Part shown: one piece after another, positions 54,300-62,676 of the stretch
Position numbering within the stretch: the stretch's first letter is position 1
How the letters are laid out: every line of letters starts with the position of its first letter
DNA from: SLSG01 sp964477035
Lineage (GTDB): Bacteria; Bacteroidota; Bacteroidia; Bacteroidales; UBA7960
Length of the DNA stretch: 64,000 nucleotides
Direction of reading: 5' to 3'
Assembly (NCBI GenBank): GCA_964477035.1
Contig: CAYZCW010000011.1
Location: forward strand, 30,655 to 94,654
Notes under the pieces: model-generated
Database searches by the model: none
Seen by the model: only the letters and a program-made list of their open reading frames with translations
What the model was told of the DNA's origin: nothing
Position numbers and translations under genes: made by a program

Positions 54300-54764
54300 A
54301 TGACATATCACATCAGAGAAGCGACGGAAGAAGATTTCCCGGACATACTGGCCATGATCCGGGAGTTGGCCGCTTTTGAAAAAGCGCCTGAGAAGGTCAC
54401 CAACAGCCTGGAACAAATGCAGCAGGAGAAGGATTTTTTCAGATGCCTCGTGGCCGAAGGGGAGGATGGCCATATCGCCGGCATGGCCCTGTATTTCATC
54501 GCCTACTACACCTGGGTGGGGAAGTCCCTGTTCCTGGACGATTTGTATGTCAGGGAAGCCAGCCGGCAGCAAAAGGTCGGCTCCGCCCTGCTGAAGAAAC
54601 TTTTTGAAGTCGCCCTGAAGGAAGACTGCAAGCGGGTCCGGTGGCAGGTGCTCAACTGGAACCACCCGGCCATCGGGATGTACCGGAAGCTGGGGGCTGC
54701 AATGGACGATGAATGGCTGACCTGCACTGTGGAAGCAGGCCATTTCCCGGCATTTGAAGGATAG
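54300..54764 (+). CDS. GNAT acetyltransferase, diamine/polyamine-acetyltransferase-like
   Basis: 154 residues from ATG 54300 (MTYHIREATEEDFPDILAMI). Strong similarity in pattern to spermidine/spermine N1-acetyltransferase-like enzymes: IRELAAFEKAPEKVTNSLEQ, GMALYFIAYYTWVGKSLFLD, LYVREASRQQKVGSALLKKL (acetyl-CoA motif) and WQVLNWNHPAIGMYRKLGA with the catalytic Tyr. Substrate probably a primary amine. Located 1.8 kb from a PLP decarboxylase cluster that could make amines, but not in that operon. Confidence 0.92.
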   Translation: MTYHIREATEEDFPDILAMIRELAAFEKAPEKVTNSLEQMQQEKDFFRCLVAEGEDGHIAGMALYFIAYYTWVGKSLFLDDLYVREASRQQKVGSALLKKLFEVALKEDCKRVRWQVLNWNHPAIGMYRKLGAAMDDEWLTCTVEAGHFPAFEG

Positions 54765-54837
54765 GGCCTGCAGAAATACCCGGTCCGGTGCCGGAAGGCC
54801 CCGGAAAAAATCATCCAAAACACTTAATCCGCCCCGA

Positions 54838-55416
54838 ATGCAAATCACTGAAAGAATTCAGGCCCTCATCAAACGCATCGTCTTTGCCCTGCTGCTGGTC
54901 TTTTTCTTCGGGTTTCTGGTCCTGCTGGTGTTTTTCAACCCCGGGGAACTGATCTTTTCCCTGGGCATCCGCAACAGCCTGATCATCGTGTTCTTCGTCT
55001 GCCTGGCAGGGGCCTTTACCTCCCTGACGGCCATCTCGGCCTATCCGATGGTCATCTCCCTTGTGGCCGGAGAGGTGGGGCCGCTCACGGCCGGAACGGT
55101 GGCCGGGCTCGGACTGGCCGCGGGAGACCTGCTGTTCTTCATGTTCGGCTATTCTGCAAGGGACCTGACCGGGGAGCGCGTCAGAAAGGCCCTGGAGAAG
55201 GCCCTGCTCAGGCTGCAGAAATACAATTCTTTGGTGGTACAGGGAGCGATCTTCGTGTATGTGGCCTTCACCCCCTTCCCCAACAACGTGCTCAGCGGGG
55301 CCCTGGCTTTTGTCGGCTATCCCCTGCGAAAGGCCTTCCTGCCCCTGATCCTGGGCGATGTGGCCTTCTGCCTGTTGGTGGCCTGGCTGGCGCATCATGG
55401 GTTCCGGCTGGTTTAG
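54838..55416 (+). CDS. VTT/DedA-like membrane protein
   Basis: 192 residues from ATG 54838 (MQITERIQALIKRIVFALLL). Five helices with VTT-type marks: a re-entrant AISAYPMVISLVAGEVGPLT, GLAAGDLLFFMFGYSARDL and FTPFPNNVLSGALAFVGYP, the last like the DedA/VTT lipid-scramblase motif. Small members are probably lipid or small-molecule carriers. The TauE/SafE gene follows after 141 bases with its own promoter box. Confidence 0.78.
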   Translation: MQITERIQALIKRIVFALLLVFFFGFLVLLVFFNPGELIFSLGIRNSLIIVFFVCLAGAFTSLTAISAYPMVISLVAGEVGPLTAGTVAGLGLAAGDLLFFMFGYSARDLTGERVRKALEKALLRLQKYNSLVVQGAIFVYVAFTPFPNNVLSGALAFVGYPLRKAFLPLILGDVAFCLLVAWLAHHGFRLV

Positions 55417-55486
55417 GCCCTCCTGGACAAAGATGGCCTGCACGGCCAGAACAGACGCCCCCGGTGAATGAATCATATAATATCCC

Positions 55487-55494
55487 TATTTTTG
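55487..55494 (+). promoter_or_regulatory. -7 promoter box before the TauE/SafE gene
   Basis: TATTTTTG, a perfect TAnnTTTG, with predicted start point about 57 bases before ATG 55558. The -33 region (gtgaatgaat) is poor. May drive the permease and, across the gap, the PqqD-like operon. Confidence 0.45.
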
Positions 55495-55557
55495 TCTGGA
55501 TGTGCCCGTGGACCCGGTTATAATTCCTTCCGGGCACCCCAGCAAGCCCGCAATTGA

Positions 55558-56253
55558 ATGGATTTTTTCTTTTCGCCCTTCGAGATGAACTACCTGTGGC
55601 TCCCCCTGATCGGGCTGGCCGTCGGGTTGCTGGCTTCCATGATCGGAGGGGGGGGCGGCTTTGTCTTCCCGCCGGTCCTCATCCTGCTCTTTGGCATACC
55701 AGCCCAGATCGCCGTCCCCACCTCCCTGGCAGCCACCCTGCCCATCTGCATGGCCGGGGCGGGGGTCCATTACCGCAACGGCACCATGGATGTCCGGGCC
55801 GTGACCGTGTTTGGTCTTGCCGGAATCCTGGGGGCCCTGGGAGGGGCCTTATTGACCGGCATGCTGACCACGGAACAGCTTAAATCCGGTTTCGGGCTGT
55901 ATGCCATCCTGCTGGCAGGCCTCATGCTCCTGGGAAAGGATGAACCTTTAAAGCCGGCAAGCGATGGCGGCCGGCTTCGCCGGGCCGTGCGCAGGATTCC
56001 CAGGGGAACGTTTTACGGCTTTGCCGGGGGGTTCATCGCGGGCACATTCGGAACGAGCGGCACCGCTCCCGTGCTGGCCGGGCTGTTCGCGTCCGGGACG
56101 CCCCTGAGGCTGATCGCCGGAACCTCCCTGCTCATTGTATTCATCAACACCCTCTCGGCCCTGGCCGGCCACGTGGTCCTGGGGGTCATCGACCTGAGCC
56201 TGGTGCTGATGCTGACCGCCGGGTCCGTCCTCGGCGGACTGACCGGGCCCCGG
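55558..56253 (+). CDS. TauE/SafE-family permease, 3' end lost in assembly gap
   Basis: 232 codons visible. Polytopic anion exporter or sulfite/organosulfonate permease: GLAVGLLASMIGGGGGFVFP, then PTSLAATLPICMAGAGVHYR, GFAGGFIAGTFGTSGTAPVL (the second pseudo-repeat) and NTLSALAGHVVLGVIDL. Family members are about 250-270 residues, so perhaps 20-40 residues are missing. The frame ends inside the N run at 56254. Substrate unknown; sulfur-compound transport is the usual role. Confidence 0.9.
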
Positions 56254-56353
56254 NNNNNNNNNNNNNNNNNNNNNNNNNNNNNNNNNNNNNNNNNNNNNNN
56301 NNNNNNNNNNNNNNNNNNNNNNNNNNNNNNNNNNNNNNNNNNNNNNNNNNNNN
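56254..56353. other. Assembly gap (100 N)
   Basis: A run of exactly 100 N, the conventional scaffold-gap length, so the true distance is unknown. It removes the end of the TauE/SafE gene and the start of the PqqD-like gene, and perhaps a short gene between them. Confidence 0.98.
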
Positions 56354-56593
56354 AACATCGCCATCAGCGAAACGGGCTTCGTGTTCGACCCCTCCACGGG
56401 GGATTCGTATACGCTGAATCCCGTCGGACTGGAGATCCTGGGACTGATCCGGGAGGGGAAGTCCCGGGAGGAGATCGCGGAACGGATCACCGGAAAGTAC
56501 GATGTGGAGGCAAGCGCCTTCGAGCGCTACCTGTATGATTTCACCGCCATGCTCAAACAACACCAGATCCTGGAAGGCCATGACGCGGACTAA
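56354..56593 (+). CDS. PqqD-like (RRE-type) protein, 5' end lost in assembly gap
   Basis: 79 codons visible, in frame from the first base after the gap: SETGFVFDPSTGDSYTLNPV, then GLEILGLIREGKSREEIAER and a winged-helix end ERYLYDFTAMLKQHQILEGH. This is the PqqD/RiPP-recognition-element pattern; PqqD members of about 90 residues bind precursor peptides and deliver them to modifying enzymes. Perhaps 10-20 residues are missing. The stop overlaps the ATP-grasp start by 14 bases, so the two are translationally coupled. No precursor peptide is visible after the gap; it might be inside it or encoded elsewhere. Confidence 0.82.
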   Translation, partial: NIAISETGFVFDPSTGDSYTLNPVGLEILGLIREGKSREEIAERITGKYDVEASAFERYLYDFTAMLKQHQILEGHDAD

Positions 56594-57626
56594 GGTCACG
56601 GTGGCCGTATCGGGCCTGAACAATGTGGACAGCCCGGGGCCGGGCATCCCCGTCATCCGGGGGATCAGGGACTCTGAGGAATTCGAGGCGCGCATCGTCG
56701 GACTGGCCTATGAGAACCTGGAGCCGGGTGCCTATATGCACGAGCTGGTCGACAGGACCTACAAGGTGCCCTATCCCGGGGAGGGAAGCGGAGCGCTGAT
56801 GGAACGCCTGCGCTACATCCACGGAAAGGAGGGCATCGACGTGCTCATCCCGAATTTCGATGCGGAGCTGTTTGCCTTCATGAAGGAGGAAACCACCCTG
56901 CGCTCCATGGGCATCCGCACCTTCCTGCCCACCTTGCAGCAGTTCGGGGAGCGACACAAGGCCAACCTGCCCGAATTCGGCCGGAAATACGGGATCCGGG
57001 TGCCCCGGAGCACCAACCTGGGCTCGGCTTCCGAAGTGGATGAACTATCCGACGATTATGAGTACCCCCTGGTGGTCAAGGGCAAGTTCTACGATGCCTG
57101 GATCGCCCGAAACAAGGAGGAGGCCCGGATGTATTTTCACCGGATCGCCGCCAAATGGGGATTGCCCGTGGTGGTGCAGGAGTTCGTCAAAGGCACCGAG
57201 GTGAATGTGGTGGCCCTGGGAGACGGCACGGGAGGGGTCACCGGGGCCGTTCCCATGCGCAAGCAGTACATCACCGACAAGGGCAAGGCCTGGGGGGGCA
57301 TCACCCTGGACGACCCGGCCATGCTGGAGCTGACCCGGGATATCATCGGCAAGACGCAGTGGCGCGGCGGCATGGAACTGGAGCTGATCCGCACCGCAAA
57401 GCGGGAACTGTACCTGATCGAGATCAATCCCAGGCTGCCGGCCTGGGTATACCTGGCCGTGGGCGCCGGACAGAATCTGCCGGAGGCCCTGGTGAAGCTG
57501 GCCCTGGGACGGACCGTGGAACCCATGACGCATTACGATGTGGGCAAACTCTTCATCCGCTATTCGTACGACATGATCCGTGACCTGCCGGCGTTCGAAA
57601 AACTGTCCACCCGGGGAGAACTCTGA
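56580..57626 (+). CDS. ATP-grasp ligase (carbamoyl-phosphate-synthase-like)
   Basis: 348 residues from ATG 56580 (MTRTKVTVAVSGLNNVDSPG). ATP-grasp enzymes couple a carboxylate to an amine or similar through an acyl-phosphate. N-terminal pre-ATP-grasp Rossmann part (5-95; GIDVLIPNFDAELFAF), ATP-binding Lys167 in YPLVVKGKFYD, and Mg ligands Glu281 and Asn283 in YLIEINPRLPAW. The stand-alone format with no other synthase subunit resembles amide-forming ligases of natural-product pathways. It overlaps the PqqD-like gene by 14 bases and is followed after 70 bases by the PLP decarboxylase gene. A ligase acting on an amino acid or peptide is a reasonable inference. Confidence 0.9.
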   Translation: MTRTKVTVAVSGLNNVDSPGPGIPVIRGIRDSEEFEARIVGLAYENLEPGAYMHELVDRTYKVPYPGEGSGALMERLRYIHGKEGIDVLIPNFDAELFAFMKEETTLRSMGIRTFLPTLQQFGERHKANLPEFGRKYGIRVPRSTNLGSASEVDELSDDYEYPLVVKGKFYDAWIARNKEEARMYFHRIAAKWGLPVVVQEFVKGTEVNVVALGDGTGGVTGAVPMRKQYITDKGKAWGGITLDDPAMLELTRDIIGKTQWRGGMELELIRTAKRELYLIEINPRLPAWVYLAVGAGQNLPEALVKLALGRTVEPMTHYDVGKLFIRYSYDMIRDLPAFEKLSTRGEL

Positions 57627-57696
57627 CCTGCCGGGGAGCACACCCGCACGAAACAGGCCGCATCCGACAACAATGAAAAACAACCGATAAAACACC

Positions 57697-59058
57697 ATGG
57701 AAAAATTGCCATTCGAGCGTCCGGTCATCCAGAAGGTCAGCGCCGGCATGCCCGCCAAATTCGGGGTTCAGGCCAAACCGGAACCCATCACCCACATCGA
57801 CGGAGTACCCGTCGAAGAGCTGCTCAGCATGCACGGGTCCCCCCTCTTTGTGTATTCGGAAGCCACCATCCGCAAAACGTTCCGGGAGGCCCACCGGGCC
57901 TTCATCTCGCGCTACCCCAGGGTGCGGTTCGCCTGGTCCTACAAGACCAACTACCTGGACGCGGTTTGCCGGGTGTTCCACCAGGAAGGGGCCTGGGCCG
58001 AAGTCGTGTCGGGCTTCGAATATGACAAGGCCGTGGCGATGGGTGTGGACGGCAAACGCATCCTGTTCAACGGGCCTTACAAGACCCGGGCGGACCTGGA
58101 AAAGGCCATCCGGAACGGCTCCCTCATCCACATCGACCATTTTGATGAGCTGTACGAGATCATCGCCCTGGCCGGGGAACTCCCGGAACGCCCCCAGGTG
58201 GCCATAAGGGTGAACATGGACACGGGCATCTATCCGCAGTGGGACCGCTTCGGCTTCAACTACGAGAACGGGGAGGCCTGGGATGCCCTGAACCGCATCC
58301 TGGTAAGCGGCACGATGGACCTGGTCGGACTGCACACCCATATCGGCACCTACATCATGACGGCCGATGCCTACCGGGTGGCGGCCACCAAGCTGGCAGA
58401 CCTGGCTACCGGCCTGCAACGCAAGCACAAGCACCGCATCCGCTACATCGACATGGGCGGCGGCTTCGCCTCCAAAAACACCCTCAAGGGGGCGTTTTAC
58501 CCGGGCAGCGACACGGCCCCCACATTCGACGACTTCGCCGAGGCCATCACCTCGGCCCTGATGAAGTCGGACATCCCGCCCGACGACCTGCCACTGCTCA
58601 TCCTGGAAACCGGCCGGGCCCTGATCGACGATGCCGGCTACCTGCTGGGGAAAGTGGTCGGCAACAAACGGCTGGCGGACGGCCGCCGGGCCACCATCCT
58701 CGATGCGGGGGTCAACCTGCTGTTCACCTCCTTCTGGTACGAGCACGACATCCGGCCCGGTCGCAGCGTGTCGGACCAGACCGAGGAATCGACCCTGTAC
58801 GGGCCCCTCTGCATGAACATCGACGTGATCCGTCCCCACGTGATGTTTCCTTTGCTGAAAAAGGACGACCCCTGGGTGATCCGCCGCATCGGAGCCTACA
58901 ACAACACCCAGTGGCTGCAGTTCATTACCCTGCGGCCCCATGTGGTGATGATCGACACCGAAGGGAATATCCACCGCATCCGGGAGGCCGAGACCCTGGA
59001 AAGCCTTACCAGGCAAGAACGGGTACCGGACCATCTCGGACATTTCGAGCTGGAATAG
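57697..59058 (+). CDS. Fold-type-III PLP-dependent decarboxylase (DAP/ornithine/arginine decarboxylase family)
   Basis: 453 residues. Two-domain alanine-racemase/decarboxylase fold. PLP Lys83 in AWSYKTNY, phosphate-binding Gly-rich DMGGGFA (252-258), HTHIG near 213-217, ETGRALIDDAGY with Glu304, and the catalytic Cys372 in YGPLCMNIDVI. The last residue set places it with decarboxylases rather than racemases. The extra N-terminal 35 residues before HIDGVPVEELL are unusual. In the cluster it would decarboxylate a basic or DAP-like amino acid to an amine, or act on a ligated product. LysA of the lysine pathway would be expected near other lysine genes; none is here. Substrate unknown. Confidence 0.92.
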   Translation: MEKLPFERPVIQKVSAGMPAKFGVQAKPEPITHIDGVPVEELLSMHGSPLFVYSEATIRKTFREAHRAFISRYPRVRFAWSYKTNYLDAVCRVFHQEGAWAEVVSGFEYDKAVAMGVDGKRILFNGPYKTRADLEKAIRNGSLIHIDHFDELYEIIALAGELPERPQVAIRVNMDTGIYPQWDRFGFNYENGEAWDALNRILVSGTMDLVGLHTHIGTYIMTADAYRVAATKLADLATGLQRKHKHRIRYIDMGGGFASKNTLKGAFYPGSDTAPTFDDFAEAITSALMKSDIPPDDLPLLILETGRALIDDAGYLLGKVVGNKRLADGRRATILDAGVNLLFTSFWYEHDIRPGRSVSDQTEESTLYGPLCMNIDVIRPHVMFPLLKKDDPWVIRRIGAYNNTQWLQFITLRPHVVMIDTEGNIHRIREAETLESLTRQERVPDHLGHFELE

Positions 59059-59149
59059 GCAGCCATTTGCCGCCCCCCGGCAGCATGCCCGCCGGGGCAA
59101 CGAACCGGACGAGAATTCGCCTGAACGCTGAAACCAGGAACCAATCCCC

Positions 59150-61342
59150 ATGAAGAAGCGATTGCAGTGGACAATGAACAGCCTCCTGAACAGTTACGGA
59201 CAGGTGTTCTTCTCCGACAACAAAGCCTTCTCGGCTGTCCTGATGGCCGTCACCTTCGTGGATTTCTACACCGGCCTGTCCGGACTGACCGCCGTGGTGG
59301 TGACCACGGCCATGGCGCGCTGGATCGGGTTCGACAACTACCGGATCAACCAGGGGTATTATGGCTTCAACTCCCTGCTGGTGGGCCTGGGCATGGGCAT
59401 CTATTTCCAGCCCGGTGGACTGCTGCTCATGATGGTCGTCCTGGCCGGGGTGCTCACCCTCTTCGTGGCCGTGGCCATGGAGGGCATCATCGGCAAATAC
59501 CAGCTGCCCCACCTGAGCCTGCCCTTCGTGTTCTCGCTCTGGGCCATCATGCTGGCTTCACGCGAATTTCATGCCCTGGGCCTCAGCGAGCGCGGCATCT
59601 ATACCCTGAACGAACTGTACCTGCTGGGAGGACATTCCCTGGTCCGCCTTTATGAATGGTGGGGCAACCTGCCCCTGCCGCCTCCCCTGAGGACCTACCT
59701 GCTGTCGCTGGGGGCCATTTTCTTTCAGTTCAACATGCTGACGGGGGTGCTGGTGGCCATCGGACTGCTGGTCTATTCGCGCATCGCCTTCACCCTGTCC
59801 CTGCTGGGGTTTTTCACGGCCTACCTGTTCTACACCCTGATCGGTGCCAGCCTGTCCGAGGTCAGCTACAGCTATATCGGCTTCAATTACATCCTGTCGG
59901 CCATCGCCATCGGGGGCTACTTCATCATCCCCAACCGCAGCTCCTACCTCTGGGTCGTGCTGCTGATCCCCCTGGTGGCCATATTGACCATCAGCCTGTC
60001 CGGCCTCCTATGGGTCTACCAGCTGCCCATCTACTCCCTGCCCTTCAACATCATGGCGCTGCTGTTTTTATACGCCCTGCAGTTCCGGCAGCACAACAGG
60101 ATCCGCCTGGATACCCTGTTTGTCCAGCAAAACAACCCGGAAAAGAACCTGTACGCCTACACCAGCTTCACGGAACGCTTCGGCCGCCATGCCGAAGTGC
60201 CCTTATCGCTGCCTTTCTTCGGGGAGTGGAGCGTGACCCAGGGCCATGAAGGGCCCTATACCCATAAGGGGGATTGGCGGCATGCCTGGGACTTCGAGAT
60301 CACCGACGAGGAAGGAAAAACCTACAAGGGCTCAGGAGACCACCCAACCGATTATTACTGCTATGACAAGGCAGTCCTCGCCCCGGCCGACGGCACCATC
60401 GAAACGGTGGTCGACGGCGTCGAAGACAACCCCGTCGGGCAGAAGAACCTGGAGCAGAACTGGGGCAATACGATCGTGATCCGGCACCAGGACCGGCTGT
60501 TCACCAAGCTCAGCCACCTCAAACCGCACTCCGTGGAGGTCAGCCCGGGCGAGCGGGTGAAAAGGGGCGACGTCCTGGCCCGCTGCGGCAACTCGGGACA
60601 CTCCCCCTACCCCCACCTGCACTTCCAGGTGCAACGTACCCCCTACATCGGATCCCGCACCGCAGATTATCCTTTCAGCCATTACATGAGCCATGGAGGG
60701 GGCCGGCATGAGCTGAAGACCGTGGCCGTCCCGGCGGCCGGCGACAAGGTGTCCAATATCGAGGTCCACCCGGCCCTCAAAAAGGCCTTCCAGTTCATCC
60801 CCGGGGAACGGATCCATGTAAAAACCACCGCAGGCCGCCCGGCAGAGGCCGCCTGGGAAATCAAACAGGATGCCTGGCTCAACAGGTACATCGAGTGCGA
60901 CCGGTCCCGTTGCAGGGCCTGGTTCCGCAGGGAGGAAGGCATGCTGTACTTCACCCATTTCGAAGGCCGGCGCGACAACCTCCTGTATTACTTTTACCTG
61001 GGGGCCTATAAGGTCGCCCTGGGGAACTACCGGCAGATGGAGCTGTCAGACACCTTCCCGGCCAACCGGGTGTTTTCACCGGGAAAACTGTTCCTGCAAG
61101 ACTTTATAGCCCCCTTTTACCGTTATATGAAAGGCCATTACCACGTCCGCTACGACAGCCTCCGGGACGATTTCTCCGAAACCAGCCTGGTGCTCCGGTC
61201 AAAAGCGTGGACCAGCGTGTGGGGCAGGTCCGGGCCGCTGGCGGAGGTGGACCTGAAGGTCGACCGTTCCGGCCTCACAGGGTTTACCGTGCGAACCAGG
61301 AAGACAACCACCGAAGTGCTATGTACAAAATCAGCATCCTGA
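59150..61342 (+). CDS. Urea-transporter domain fused to an M23 (LytM) peptidase domain
   Basis: 730 residues. Residues about 15-315 are a urea-transporter (UT) fold with the two pseudo-repeats: GYYGFNSLLVGLGMGIYF with HLSLPFVFSLW, and SYIGFNYILSAIAIGGYF with IYSLPFNIMAL. About ten helices. Residues about 345-500 are an M23 metallopeptidase with zinc-site residues His378 and Asp381 (RHAWDFE), His456 (KLSHLKP) and His489-Leu-His491 (PHLHFQV). A C-terminal about 200-residue beta-rich region follows (VHPALKKAFQFIPGERIHVK onward). The active-site residues look intact. The gene overlaps the next by 22 bases. I know of no described role. Possible: passage of a small polar product, with a periplasmic peptidoglycan-related or peptide-cutting domain. 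Confidence 0.9.
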   Translation: MKKRLQWTMNSLLNSYGQVFFSDNKAFSAVLMAVTFVDFYTGLSGLTAVVVTTAMARWIGFDNYRINQGYYGFNSLLVGLGMGIYFQPGGLLLMMVVLAGVLTLFVAVAMEGIIGKYQLPHLSLPFVFSLWAIMLASREFHALGLSERGIYTLNELYLLGGHSLVRLYEWWGNLPLPPPLRTYLLSLGAIFFQFNMLTGVLVAIGLLVYSRIAFTLSLLGFFTAYLFYTLIGASLSEVSYSYIGFNYILSAIAIGGYFIIPNRSSYLWVVLLIPLVAILTISLSGLLWVYQLPIYSLPFNIMALLFLYALQFRQHNRIRLDTLFVQQNNPEKNLYAYTSFTERFGRHAEVPLSLPFFGEWSVTQGHEGPYTHKGDWRHAWDFEITDEEGKTYKGSGDHPTDYYCYDKAVLAPADGTIETVVDGVEDNPVGQKNLEQNWGNTIVIRHQDRLFTKLSHLKPHSVEVSPGERVKRGDVLARCGNSGHSPYPHLHFQVQRTPYIGSRTADYPFSHYMSHGGGRHELKTVAVPAAGDKVSNIEVHPALKKAFQFIPGERIHVKTTAGRPAEAAWEIKQDAWLNRYIECDRSRCRAWFRREEGMLYFTHFEGRRDNLLYYFYLGAYKVALGNYRQMELSDTFPANRVFSPGKLFLQDFIAPFYRYMKGHYHVRYDSLRDDFSETSLVLRSKAWTSVWGRSGPLAEVDLKVDRSGLTGFTVRTRKTTTEVLCTKSAS

Positions 61343-62676
61343 TCCTGCTGCTGAGCCTGCTCCTGTTTCCGGCCCACGGCCGGGAGCAGTCGGCCGGCCC
61401 GCAGGGAAGCATGAACACCCTGGAGGTGGACCGGCAGACCTATGCCCTGCTGGTGGAGGCGGACTGGACCGGGCTGACGGCCCTGGGAGAGGCGGCCCTG
61501 CGCCAGGGCCTCGATTTCTATTTCCTGCGCTACCGCCTGGGCATCGCCTGGTACAACCGCCGGAACTACCACCGGGCCGCCCGGCATTTCCGCCGTGCAT
61601 GGGAGCAGACCCCCGGGGACGAGCTGTTGCTGGAGTACCTGTATTATTCACTGGCCTTTGCCGGACGTGAGGCCGATGCACGCCACCTGGCCTACCGGTT
61701 CTCAGCCTCCAAAAGGCAAGCACTGCGCATCGCCCCGGACAGGCCCGTGCAGCGGCTGCTGCTGGCCTTCGATACGGGTTCGCAGGACAACGGCCACCTC
61801 CTGGCCGGCTTTTCCGCTGCCCCCGGAGCTGCAGACGGCAGCCAGTTCCTGTCCCGCTCCCACCGCAGCCTGCAGCTGGGGCTGTTGCATCCCGTTGGAA
61901 AAAGCCTGTCGGTCTACCACGCATACACCCGCATCCAAAAGGAACATTTCGCCTACTTTTTGTCGGAGGGGACCGAATCCCTGAACACCCGGTCGCGCTC
62001 CGAACTGAACCAGTATTATTTCTCGGTCATCTGGCGGCTGGCAGCCGATCTCAGGCTGGTGGCGGGGATCCACTACCTGCACATCGGCCTGCCGCCTTCC
62101 CTGGCGGTGGTTTCCGGTCCGGAAAGCTCCTTTGTCAGTATTCCCGGGTCGCAAACGAATGATCTGACAGGCAGCCTGTCCCTTTACAGGGACTTTCCCT
62201 ATGTCACCCTGGGACTCTCCGGGCATGTGGCCGGGCTCAACGGCGGCAGGCAGTACCAGGGCGACTTTTTGGCAGCGGTATACCCCCTGGGCAACCAGGA
62301 CCTGTATGCCGTCTCGGTGGTTTCCGGGCAGCAGGAAGAGGGGCCGGACGGGCGGACAGCCGGCCGGCTGGTATTCCAGCAGCGCCTGGGTGGCCGGGTC
62401 ACCCCCCGGCTATGGCTGGAGGGCTCCCTGGGCCTGGGCGAGATGGCCAACTTTCTCCGCTACGACGGGGCCCTGGTCTACAACGCCATGGATGCGGTGA
62501 CCCGGCAGCTGGGGCTGCGGGCCACCCTGGAGGCCTGGCCGGGACTGGGGATTTTCGTGGCCGGTCACGCCACCCGCCACCAAAGCCGTTTCATCCCTGC
62601 CGGCGGGGGGGAACCGGAGAACCCGCTTACCTATTCCGGTCAAACGTTTACAGGAGGGATCACATGGAGTTTCTGA
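61321..62676 (+). CDS. TPR plus outer-membrane beta-barrel-like protein
   Basis: 451 residues from ATG 61321 (MYKISILILLLSLLLFPAHG, signal peptide). Residues about 45-130 are helical with TPR character (RYRLGIAWYNRRNYHRAARH). From about 185 to the end the pattern alternates in short beta strands (SLQLGLLHPVGKSLSVYHAY, RLVAGIHYLHIGL, LTGSLSLYRDFPYVTLGLSG) and the chain ends in Phe (GGITWSF), as in outer-membrane barrels. It overlaps the UT-M23 gene by 22 bases and the TPR gene by 13 bases. Suggests an envelope-spanning role, such as an outer-membrane channel. Confidence 0.82.
   Translation: MYKISILILLLSLLLFPAHGREQSAGPQGSMNTLEVDRQTYALLVEADWTGLTALGEAALRQGLDFYFLRYRLGIAWYNRRNYHRAARHFRRAWEQTPGDELLLEYLYYSLAFAGREADARHLAYRFSASKRQALRIAPDRPVQRLLLAFDTGSQDNGHLLAGFSAAPGAADGSQFLSRSHRSLQLGLLHPVGKSLSVYHAYTRIQKEHFAYFLSEGTESLNTRSRSELNQYYFSVIWRLAADLRLVAGIHYLHIGLPPSLAVVSGPESSFVSIPGSQTNDLTGSLSLYRDFPYVTLGLSGHVAGLNGGRQYQGDFLAAVYPLGNQDLYAVSVVSGQQEEGPDGRTAGRLVFQQRLGGRVTPRLWLEGSLGLGEMANFLRYDGALVYNAMDAVTRQLGLRATLEAWPGLGIFVAGHATRHQSRFIPAGGGEPENPLTYSGQTFTGGITWSF

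Noticed and set aside
57553..59151. 532-codon minus-strand open frame opposite the PLP decarboxylase
   Set aside because: The plus-strand decarboxylase has all catalytic residues; the antisense frame has none of any family.
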